Positions 57,504 through 64,000 of a stretch of DNA of 64,000 nt are shown in pieces. Source of the stretch: Thalassotalea sp. ND16A (GTDB taxonomy: Bacteria; Pseudomonadota; Gammaproteobacteria; Enterobacterales; Alteromonadaceae). The stretch is taken from assembly GCF_000764205.1 (NCBI RefSeq), contig NZ_JQDZ01000022.1, forward strand, positions 1-64,000. The letters run 5' to 3'. Position 1 is the first letter of the stretch. Each line of letters opens with the position of its first letter. A model generated the notes under the pieces. It saw only the letters and a program-made list of their open reading frames with translations, ran no database searches and was not told the DNA's origin. The position numbers and the translations under genes were made by a program.

Positions 57504-57622
57504 CGTCCATTAATGAGTGCCAATATCACGTCAATAAACCTTACTCAACAGACATTACCCCAAGTTAATTCCTAGTTTAGCACTCTAAAGTATCTTAAAT
57601 TTCTTGAATAAAGATAAAAAAT

Positions 57623-57647
57623 TACGGTTTTTTGATCTCAAACTGTC
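57623..57647 (+). promoter_or_regulatory. ECF-type promoter motif upstream of the EF-hand gene
   Basis: TACGGTTTT-N10-ACTGTC with TT before it, followed by TATATA as at the sigma gene's site. It ends 111 bp before the EF-hand start codon. Confidence 0.62.
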
Positions 57648-57758
57648 TATATAGGAGCGATACGGTTAATTAGAAAAATTACATGAGCCAGATAAACCAA
57701 TAATTAATAAAGCATCAAAAATTGAAGCCAAGCAGAACTTTATAAGTGAGCAGTTACT

Positions 57759-58073
57759 ATGAAAAAAACAACATTAATTAGTCACCCCCTTCTATTAATG
57801 GCCAGCTTTGCCAGTCAGGCTGGTAAAGCTGAATATTTCAACAAGCTCGATGTGGATCAGGACCATTACTTAAATTTGATTGAGTTTAAAGTGCATTTGA
57901 ACAAGCATTTTGTGAGAAAGAATATTACCGATAATAAAAAGCAAAACAAAATGCTCAATAATAGCTTTAAGCGCAGGGATAGAAACGCTGACGGTAAAAT
58001 AAGTTTGCAAGAGTTTTTTGAGTCACGAAAAAAAACAAACACTAAAGCTAAGACAAAAAACAGTAATGACTAA
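57759..58073 (+). CDS. small exported EF-hand calcium-binding protein
   Basis: A 104-residue protein with a short signal-like N-terminus (about 1-22, ending AGKA). Two EF-hand loops are visible: DVDQDHYLNLIE at residues 31-42 and DRNADGKISLQE at 74-85, both with the acidic residues at positions 1, 3, 5 and 12 or close equivalents. The tail is very basic (SRKKTNTKAKTKNS). It probably binds calcium in the periplasm or outside. An ECF-type motif upstream places it in the sulfatase regulon, which makes sense because many sulfatases use calcium and sulfated polysaccharides bind it. That functional link is inference. Confidence 0.78.
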   Translation: MKKTTLISHPLLLMASFASQAGKAEYFNKLDVDQDHYLNLIEFKVHLNKHFVRKNITDNKKQNKMLNNSFKRRDRNADGKISLQEFFESRKKTNTKAKTKNSND

Positions 58074-58316
58074 GCATCTCTATATTTGAACGTTTCCCAA
58101 CCGTGTTGATTCTTGGCAGTGTGTAGAAGGCTGCCTTGAGTCAACCACCCAGGCTAATTCAAGTTAAAGCCATCCATCATGGGGAATTTAAAAATAGTAA
58201 AGTTTTTTTACTCAAATACTTTTTAAAAGTATTGATGATCTGGAATAAAAACCAAAAAGCGACAATCGATTAAAAAGCAATAAATAATAAACCTAAGACT
58301 TAAGAGGAATGATTCA

Positions 58317-59801
58317 ATGATGGGATTTAAGTTAAAAAAACAATTATATTATCGTATGCAATCTAGTGCCGCTATGTGTGCGCTGTTATTGGCAGTATTT
58401 TTTTCTGGAGTTGCTGATGCGGCCACCATTACTGTTAACGCAAGCATTGGCTTTGACAAAGATGCCTATAGCGATGCTGGTAACCCAGATACTGATTTTT
58501 CTTCCAGTGAATACTTATTCATCAAAAATGTAAGCAGTTCTACGGCTAAAGTTACTTACGTGCAGTTTAAGGTTCCTACCGGCTTTAGTCCCAGTGACGA
58601 TACGAAAGTTGAGCTGGTACTTTCAGCTCGAAAAATTGCAGGTGACACCACTGTCGAAATCAGAGATACAACCAATGCCACCTGGAATGAAACCTTGGTT
58701 AACGATAGTACTTCCCCTAGCGTTAGCCATACAGGAGGGGTGCTTAAATCATTCGATGTTACTACCCTGGCGCAAGTTTCAGATAGTAATCAAGGTGTGT
58801 TGTACACCTTAGATATTACCGAACTAATAACCTCCGCGGGGGATTACAGCTTTGCTTTAACCATTACCGCCAACGGCAATAGGGTAGATTTTTTCAGCCG
58901 TGATGCTCAACTAGCCGGTAATCAGCCAAAAATTAACATTACCAATGCTGGTACTAAAGGCTTTAGCGTTAGTCCAAGTTATTTTATCGTGAACGGTGAT
59001 GAAAATGGTAGTAAAGCAAGCAGAAGACAAATCATCACCATTACTAATGAAGGGTCATACGATTTTACCTATAAAGGTAATGACAATTATGGCGACCCTT
59101 CTGAGAAGCTATATGAAGAATATAATAAAAGCACTAGCACCTGTAGTAACAACACTGTGTTAACAACTGGCGCATCCTGTTCCTTTACTTTGACCCAGCA
59201 ACTTACTGCTGTGACTAGACCAACCCATGATGTTTATAGAATAAAGTATAAATACCCAGACCTTGATAACGTTGTTCGTAAACTCCCGATTTTTATCAAG
59301 GATATTAGTGCAGAGCTATTAGACGAACAAGGCGAGCGTAGAATTGCACCAGTATTGAAGAATTTTAGAATCACAGATACTGGGACCGACACTACAATTA
59401 CGGCTTTGCCTATACCCGGCACCGATTACGATGCCAAATTTGACGTTGATGGCTATCATGATGCCTATCGAGCTGTGATCGCATTCTTCGATTGTGCTGA
59501 CACTGCCGTTGAGAGTTGTGCTGCTGGCTTTGGCAGCAACATTGGTTGGGTTGAAGCAACATCGGGTACGGTAAGTACCGGCGAAACCAGTTATTTCACC
59601 GAAGATAGTTCTGCGACTGAGTTTATTGGCACTATTACTATGCCAGTTTACAGCAACAATCTCGTGGCTCGAGTGTATTACCGCTCTGATGTTGATGAAG
59701 ATATGAAACACAGCTTTATCTCAATCATTGCCGCTGGCGGACAAGACCTATCGCTTGCCGATGGCTTAGGTCGAAAAATTATCATTGAAGCAGCACAATA
59801 A
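58317..59801 (+). CDS. secreted DNRLRE-like beta-domain protein
   Basis: A 494-residue exported protein. A signal peptide ends near residue 36 (LLAVFFSGVADA). Residues about 38-212 resemble DNRLRE/CBM-like beta-sandwich domains: a first Asp/Ala-rich segment, YLFIKNVSSSTAKVTYVQFK and VEIRDTTNATWNETLVN. The rest holds two further beta-rich domains with paired cysteines (STCSNNTVLTTGASCSFTLT near 275). No catalytic motif is visible. AGAGGA lies eight bases before the ATG. It is the first gene of a tight four-gene operon with 11-12 base gaps. It may bind polysaccharide or build a surface structure. I saw no ECF-type motif in its upstream gap. Confidence 0.75.
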   Translation: MMGFKLKKQLYYRMQSSAAMCALLLAVFFSGVADAATITVNASIGFDKDAYSDAGNPDTDFSSSEYLFIKNVSSSTAKVTYVQFKVPTGFSPSDDTKVELVLSARKIAGDTTVEIRDTTNATWNETLVNDSTSPSVSHTGGVLKSFDVTTLAQVSDSNQGVLYTLDITELITSAGDYSFALTITANGNRVDFFSRDAQLAGNQPKINITNAGTKGFSVSPSYFIVNGDENGSKASRRQIITITNEGSYDFTYKGNDNYGDPSEKLYEEYNKSTSTCSNNTVLTTGASCSFTLTQQLTAVTRPTHDVYRIKYKYPDLDNVVRKLPIFIKDISAELLDEQGERRIAPVLKNFRITDTGTDTTITALPIPGTDYDAKFDVDGYHDAYRAVIAFFDCADTAVESCAAGFGSNIGWVEATSGTVSTGETSYFTEDSSATEFIGTITMPVYSNNLVARVYYRSDVDEDMKHSFISIIAAGGQDLSLADGLGRKIIIEAAQ

Positions 59802-59813
59802 AGGAAAATCTCG

Positions 59814-60761
59814 ATGAAGTTAATGAATAAAATTGCTACGTTTATGGCACTCAGCTACACAACCTTATTAACCCCAGCATTGGCAACATTAGACGTCAGT
59901 CAAGAGCAAGTCTATTTTGCTCTGCAAGACGAGAATAATATCACTGTAAAAAATGCCACTGTGACAATCGTTAATAATTATGCGACACCCGTAGACTTAA
60001 CTGGTCAGGTTGCGGTAGTCAGAGACGATAATACTACAGATAACATTACTTATGTTGATAGTACTTGTCAGACAAGTGTCGCAGCTGGCGGCGAATGCTA
60101 TGTAACCTTTACCTACAATCAGTTAGAACCTGACTTTCAGGGTATATTGCTGGAGGTAAATGATGCAAGTGCTGGCACAAAATCACCTATTTTCGTAAGT
60201 AATTACTTTGAACAATCAACGGCCGATGAAGCTGCTCGCCGGATTAGCCCGTTAGTCGAAAGTGTGCAAGTATTTGCCAGTACTGATACAGGCTTCACGG
60301 AACCACTAACAGGTGCCTTAGCAGCAGGTGACTATAAAATACGTTGGACAGTTCTGGCCTATGAAGACCTAAAAAGCACTGTAGTAATAGACAATTGTGG
60401 TTTATTGACCGCTCCCAATTCGGCCTGTGCAATAGCGGAAGATAACAACCTAGATGAAGTTGCCAATTCGACGGAGTTAGCCAGCACCTTGCTGACGACT
60501 CACAGCTTTACCGATTATCAATATCAAGGTGAAACGACCTCTCATTTGCAATTTACTAGTGCTGATTTAACTATCCCTTCTTATGGTGACGGAGCACATT
60601 TATTAGCATTACGTTTTTATAGTACCAGCTTAGTAGATACCAATGATGGTTTATCTAAAAGGATTAGTACTATCCTTGCTGGCTCCTTGAACTTCATGGG
60701 CCAGGGGGATGCCGGATATTATTTCACTGATGGTCGCCGTTTGACCGTTGAAACTCCATAG
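59814..60761 (+). CDS. secreted beta-rich protein, function unknown
   Basis: A 315-residue protein with a signal peptide (about 1-24, ending TPALA). The mature part begins TLDVSQEQVYFALQDEN, an immunoglobulin-like start with TVKNATVTIVNNYATPVDLT, and a Cys pair (STCQTSVAAGGECYVTFTY) like that of the preceding gene. The C-terminal half contains a second pair (DNCGLLTAPNSACAI) and ends LNFMGQGDAGYYFTDGRRLT. The style is shared with the first gene of the operon (both end in IIAAGG or ILAGS plus a final beta strand), so the two may be distant paralogues. It starts 12 bp after the previous stop, with AAAGGA before the ATG. No enzyme motif is visible. Confidence 0.7.
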   Translation: MKLMNKIATFMALSYTTLLTPALATLDVSQEQVYFALQDENNITVKNATVTIVNNYATPVDLTGQVAVVRDDNTTDNITYVDSTCQTSVAAGGECYVTFTYNQLEPDFQGILLEVNDASAGTKSPIFVSNYFEQSTADEAARRISPLVESVQVFASTDTGFTEPLTGALAAGDYKIRWTVLAYEDLKSTVVIDNCGLLTAPNSACAIAEDNNLDEVANSTELASTLLTTHSFTDYQYQGETTSHLQFTSADLTIPSYGDGAHLLALRFYSTSLVDTNDGLSKRISTILAGSLNFMGQGDAGYYFTDGRRLTVETP

Positions 60762-60779
60762 CAATAACAGGACATGATT

Positions 60780-61262
60780 ATGAAAAATACAAAATTACCT
60801 TTGATATTCACCGTGATGTTATTGACAGCATGTGATGGTGAGAGTCAAATAGAACCAAACGAAGAAATACCGCAGGAGACGGTCAGTCCTGTGGAAGGAG
60901 TTACCCCGGCAATCACTAGCGATACTACTGAAGCGAGCGAGCGAGGTGAGTATGCGGTTATTGATCCCGGAATGACTGTTCCTGGGAGTTTAAAAATAAC
61001 CAAAAAAGGTAGCGATATCAAGTTGAATTGGGGCTATATCCCACAAGCTACCGCATATAATGTTTATTACAACGAGGGTGAGGACGTCAATCAAAGTGGG
61101 GTGTTATTTACTACCAGCCAGACCCGTTTTACTCATCAGGGATTAAGTGAGTCATTGCACAGCTATAAAGTACAAGCTGTGTATCAAAACGGCCAGGTAT
61201 TAAGTAATTTATCCGCCAAATTACAAGCCGATTTAGCCAAACAAGTTAAATTAGAAGATTAA
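60780..61262 (+). CDS. lipoprotein with a fibronectin type III-like domain
   Basis: A 160-residue lipoprotein with lipobox LLTA-Cys18. An acidic, Glu/Pro/Thr-rich linker (SQIEPNEEIPQETVSPVEG) spans residues about 22-75. A single fibronectin type III-like domain follows (SLKITKKGSDIKLNWGYIPQ, then ATAYNVYYNEGEDVNQSG and LHSYKVQAVYQNGQV). ATG 60780 is preferred, as AGGA lies seven bases before it; ATG 60774 is too close. It is the third gene in the operon and would anchor in the outer or inner membrane with its FN3 domain on a stalk, perhaps docking the two secreted proteins encoded upstream. That role is inference. Confidence 0.78.
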   Translation: MKNTKLPLIFTVMLLTACDGESQIEPNEEIPQETVSPVEGVTPAITSDTTEASERGEYAVIDPGMTVPGSLKITKKGSDIKLNWGYIPQATAYNVYYNEGEDVNQSGVLFTTSQTRFTHQGLSESLHSYKVQAVYQNGQVLSNLSAKLQADLAKQVKLED

Positions 61263-61273
61263 GGGGTGAAAAA

Positions 61274-61456
61274 ATGAAGATCAAACATTTGAGCAGTGCG
61301 AACGAAACAGGACAACTAAAGCAGGAAACTCGTCGAAATTTTATCAAGAAATACGGTAAACTGGCTATAGTAACGCCAGTCGCCGTGACTACTTTAATGG
61401 CCCCGAAAACCTCTAAAGCAATGAACTCGGATACTGGCCCCGGCGACATTATTTAG
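61274..61456 (+). CDS. tiny Tat-signal peptide gene
   Basis: A 60-residue product that is nearly all signal: TRRNFIKKYGK at 19-29 is a twin-arginine motif, followed by a hydrophobic stretch (LAIVTPVAVTTLMA) and a probable cleavage site at TSKA (46-49). Only about 11 residues (NSDTGPGDII preceded by Met) would remain. GGGGTG lies before the ATG and the gene is 11 bp after the lipoprotein gene, so it is a real member of the operon. Similar short Tat-signal proteins exist in Alteromonadales, to my knowledge with no assigned role. It could be a Tat-exported peptide or a membrane peptide. Confidence 0.75.
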   Translation: MKIKHLSSANETGQLKQETRRNFIKKYGKLAIVTPVAVTTLMAPKTSKAMNSDTGPGDII

Positions 61457-61604
61457 ACAAACTAAAGTCCTTGTTTCTAGGTGACACAGTATAATTTTAA
61501 GGGATAGTTAGCGCCATCCCTTTTTTATTGCATTGAGTTTTTGACTTTAAAGTGTGGGGGAAAGTTGATTTATTAATAAGTACATATAAATAATTAAACT
61601 TAAT

Positions 61605-62583
61605 TACAGTTCAATGGCCCTATGGCATTCGTGGTGTATATCGCTTCTCGAAGATCTTCAGACTACGTCAAGATCGTACTCAAATCCCCCCAGTTTCTTC
61701 GTTAAGAAACAGAGATATTTTCTAGCGTCTTTATCGTTTGTTCTTCGTTTATCGCTTGGTAAATATTCATTAAGTCCGCGGTCACTGCTTTGTAGTTTGT
61801 CAAGGCACAAACTTAAGTGAGTTAGGTGCCATGTGAACTATATACAGCTGAATATTAATATTTTCGATGGCATTATGAAAGCCCTTCAAGTCTCAGCACA
61901 AGCAATGAAATATCTTTGACACCACGATTATGGAGTTCGGCCAGAACCTAGTGTCTTCGTTCTCAGGCAGCCACTTACCAAGAGTTCTCACCAAGTTTCA
62001 GGTAGATGGCTTTATTGATGATCTGGTTGTTTTCATGAATTTTAAGGCGAATGTAATATAAAATATACGATATGATAAGCTGACACGATTGGCCTAGATG
62101 CCATTAAGTTACTTCATCCATAGCTGAATTGGTTACAGGAGAAATAAGGAGACATGTCATCTAAGGTTTTGACAATATTCCAGGTGGTCATGCTTTTGGG
62201 ATACTACTAGAGAATTTTATTGTCCATGCAGGTTAATCTAGTTTGTTTTTTTGCTATTTGAGGCTCGAAATTTCTGTTTTGTTAAAGAGATGTATATGGT
62301 TCAACCTGATCATCGTCAGTATGAACTTGCTTGCTGGTATAGCCGTTACGGTTGTTCCTTTATCGGCTTTTTCATGTTTAGATAACCAAGGTGGTCGTCA
62401 AGTTCAGCGTTTAACGCGGCTTCAACAGTCACCTTGGTTTTGAAATCATTTAGGTCAGATTCAGGTTTTATGTTTCTTTCGGCTTTCTTTGTAAAAGCTT
62501 CGAGTTGTTTTGTATTCATACTTACTTTCCATTAACTCATTAAAGAGTTGCGGTGTAAGGCAGTTATACAAAACTATTTACAA
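61605..62583 (-). mobile_element. degenerate IS256-family transposase
   Basis: On the minus strand, from ATG 62519, the frame opens MNTKQLEAFTKKAERNI and then VTVEAALNAELDDHLGY, the conserved start of IS256-family (mutator-type) transposases. Matching pieces then follow in shifting frames: NRNGYTSKQVHTDDDQVE, GKWLPENEDTRFW, ELHNRGVKDISLL, IQLYIVHMAPNSLK, LTNYKAVTADLMNIYQA and SEDLREAIYTTNAI. Much of the middle is missing, and there are many frameshifts and stops. The right side (about 62552-62583) resembles an IS256-type terminal repeat (GTTATACAAAACTATTTACA). It inserted just downstream of the GlyGly-CTERM glycosidase gene and has long been dead. The left end cannot be placed exactly. Confidence 0.85.
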
Positions 62584-62593
62584 CCTCTTCAGC

Positions 62594-64000
62594 TTATTTA
62601 AATGACCGCCACCTTGCAGTTGTAAGAGTCAATAACAGTAATAAACACCCCATTGAACCACCATTTTCGGCTGGTTCATTGAACGCGTCATCTTCATCAA
62701 TAATACCATCACCGTCATCATCGACATCTTCGTTGTTGCCAATACCGTCACCATCAGTATCTAATGACTCTGTCGAATCAAAAGGGAAGGCGTCATTAGC
62801 ATCAAGCACGTCATCATTGTCATCATCTTCATCAAAGAAGTTAGCGATACCGTCGTTATCAAAGTCCGGTAATGCCGAATCTTGTGGTAAAGGTATGTGG
62901 ACACATTCAGTGCTTGGTTGCCCTTGTGTTGCTTGCACCGGCACATTTAATTGCAAATAAGAATTCGCCGGTACCGTCATTGTCCAACAAGATACATCGT
63001 CAAAGGAAATACCGGTTAACTCGCCTTCTACAGATTCTGTCCAGAGGGCTTGCTCACCACTACCAAGCGAAGAATAATCACCCTGCAAATTAATTGTGGT
63101 CACTTTTGCCGACGTATCACCATTGGTGATGTTAATCTTTAAATGGTCATTATCGATAAAGCTGACAGTTTTAATCGCTAAATCATCCGAGCTGGAGTCA
63201 ACAACATTGCCTGTAGCGTTGCTGGTAAATTGCTTAGTGGCACTAAAACGATAGGCACGTTTGCCACCGTTATACCAGACTAGGCGATTAGCGGCTTGAT
63301 AAATCACTACGCGCTCAGCACCACTGCGAATTGCTGGAATAAAGTGTTCAATCCCTGTACGGGCGTTTATCATTTCATTTTCAGATACATTAAAGCGGGT
63401 CGACTCGGTAAACCATACCGGCTTACCGTTCGCCGCAGAGGTTAACTCCCCCCATTTATTATCGTAATCGTTCGGTTCAATGCGAATGTCATCATAAAAA
63501 TGTGAGCCAATAACATCTAGTTGATCTCGTAAGCTTGGCGTATCGCTGATGGAGCGCTCTAAGCCCCAAAATTCGGCGCCAACACGAGAAAAGCTACTAT
63601 GCTCCATTTTATCCCAAAGTTGTTGATAGTCGCTTGTTAAAGCTCTGTCTTCATTAAATGGCCCAACAAAATCGACTCTGGCATCGTTTAGCGCCATATT
63701 TTCGATATAGCTATGCAAATAACCAGAATAAGCCTCATAACTTAAGTCGTAAATATTGTCTGAACAATTACACTTAAGCGATGTATGAAACTTATCTTCA
63801 CCATGCAATACCGGACTGCCATCACCACCATCGCGGTTGGCAACACTAGCAAATATTTTTAACCCCTTATCTTCTGCCTGGTCTGCCACTCGATAAACGC
63901 GCTCATAAAAAGAATCGTCAAGTGAACGGCTGGCATAGATAGGTACTCGCACCATATCCATGCCAATTTCGATAAATCGATCGAAAATTTTTCCGGTGTT
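62594..64000 (-). CDS. GH30-like glycosidase with TSP3 repeats and GlyGly-CTERM anchor (5' partial)
   Basis: At least 468 codons; the frame stays open through the right edge, so the N-terminus and signal peptide lie outside. Catalytic barrel motifs are visible: GMDMVRVPIYASRS near the start, the acid/base Glu in VGPFNEDRAL and the nucleophile Glu in VWFTESTRFN. A beta domain follows (VIYQAANRLVWYNGGKRAYR through VPANSYLQLNVPV). Near the end lie calcium-binding thrombospondin type 3 repeats (DFDNDGIANFFDED and DTDGDGIGNNEDVDDDGDG) and a GlyGly-CTERM tail (NGGSMGCLLLLLTLTTARWR), the substrate signal of rhombosortase. It is predicted to be a surface-anchored or type II-secreted enzyme against an algal polysaccharide. 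The GH family is tentative. Confidence 0.82.
   Translation of the reverse strand, partial: NTGKIFDRFIEIGMDMVRVPIYASRSLDDSFYERVYRVADQAEDKGLKIFASVANRDGGDGSPVLHGEDKFHTSLKCNCSDNIYDLSYEAYSGYLHSYIENMALNDARVDFVGPFNEDRALTSDYQQLWDKMEHSSFSRVGAEFWGLERSISDTPSLRDQLDVIGSHFYDDIRIEPNDYDNKWGELTSAANGKPVWFTESTRFNVSENEMINARTGIEHFIPAIRSGAERVVIYQAANRLVWYNGGKRAYRFSATKQFTSNATGNVVDSSSDDLAIKTVSFIDNDHLKINITNGDTSAKVTTINLQGDYSSLGSGEQALWTESVEGELTGISFDDVSCWTMTVPANSYLQLNVPVQATQGQPSTECVHIPLPQDSALPDFDNDGIANFFDEDDDNDDVLDANDAFPFDSTESLDTDGDGIGNNEDVDDDGDGIIDEDDAFNEPAENGGSMGCLLLLLTLTTARWRSFK

Noticed and set aside
61614-61820. Plus-strand 68-residue frame
   Set aside because: It is the reverse of the decayed IS256-family transposase.
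62679-63093. Plus-strand Ser-rich frames opposite the GlyGly-CTERM gene
   Set aside because: They come from the complement of Asp/Gly-rich thrombospondin type 3 repeats.

Overview
The window looks like chromosomal DNA of a marine gammaproteobacterium of the order Alteromonadales, most likely a Colwelliaceae-type bacterium (Colwellia/Thalassotalea-like). The basis is AT-rich DNA, the gene order glnS / fur-fldA-ybfE-DUF2788-ybfF / seqA-pgm, a tRNA-Ala plus four tRNA-Glu operon, and a large sulfatase/TonB-receptor polysaccharide locus. The genus is inferred from gene content, not from a database search.

Bases 1-3676 hold a type I-F CRISPR array with 58 full repeats, 59 spacers of 32 bp and an exact 60 bp period. 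It ends on the right in a decayed repeat. On the left it breaks off inside a repeat, next to what looks like the end of an IS21-like insertion sequence, so the leader and cas genes must lie outside the window. Bases 3785-31370 are mostly housekeeping: two VOC-fold proteins, glnS, the fur/fldA cluster, seqA-pgm, a secD-secF pair, a DEAD-box helicase, astE, a branched-chain 2-oxoacid dehydrogenase operon (E1 alpha, E1 beta, E2), an L,D-transpeptidase, metG, mrp, dcd and a YvcK-like gene. Two copies of a 162-163 bp palindromic MITE-like element and several decayed genes lie among them. Bases 31784-33186 are a tRNA operon with a strong sigma70 promoter, repeated spacers and a terminator, followed by an unexplained folded element.

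From about 38.2 kb to the right edge lies a polysaccharide-utilisation region. One arm on the minus strand runs TonB-dependent receptor, sulfatase, GH51-like glycosidase. The plus strand carries three more sulfatases, then a FecI-type ECF sigma factor, a FecR-type anti-sigma factor and a TonB-dependent transducer with an STN domain, then an EF-hand protein and a four-gene secreted/lipoprotein operon ending in a tiny Tat-signal peptide gene. A GH30-like glycosidase with a GlyGly-CTERM tail runs off the right edge, and a decayed relative of its tail lies at 56.6 kb. A broken IS256-family transposase sits beside it.

The main discovery is a shared promoter-like motif, TACGGTTTT-N10-TTTGTC, with invariant spacing. 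It occurs upstream of the receptor-sulfatase-glycosidase arm, each of the three plus-strand sulfatases, the sigma factor itself and the EF-hand gene. It has the shape of an ECF promoter: TTACGG, 16 bp, TGTC. I infer that the locus is one regulon in which the STN receptor senses a sulfated glycan fragment, FecR passes the signal on, and the sigma factor switches on sulfatases, uptake and itself.
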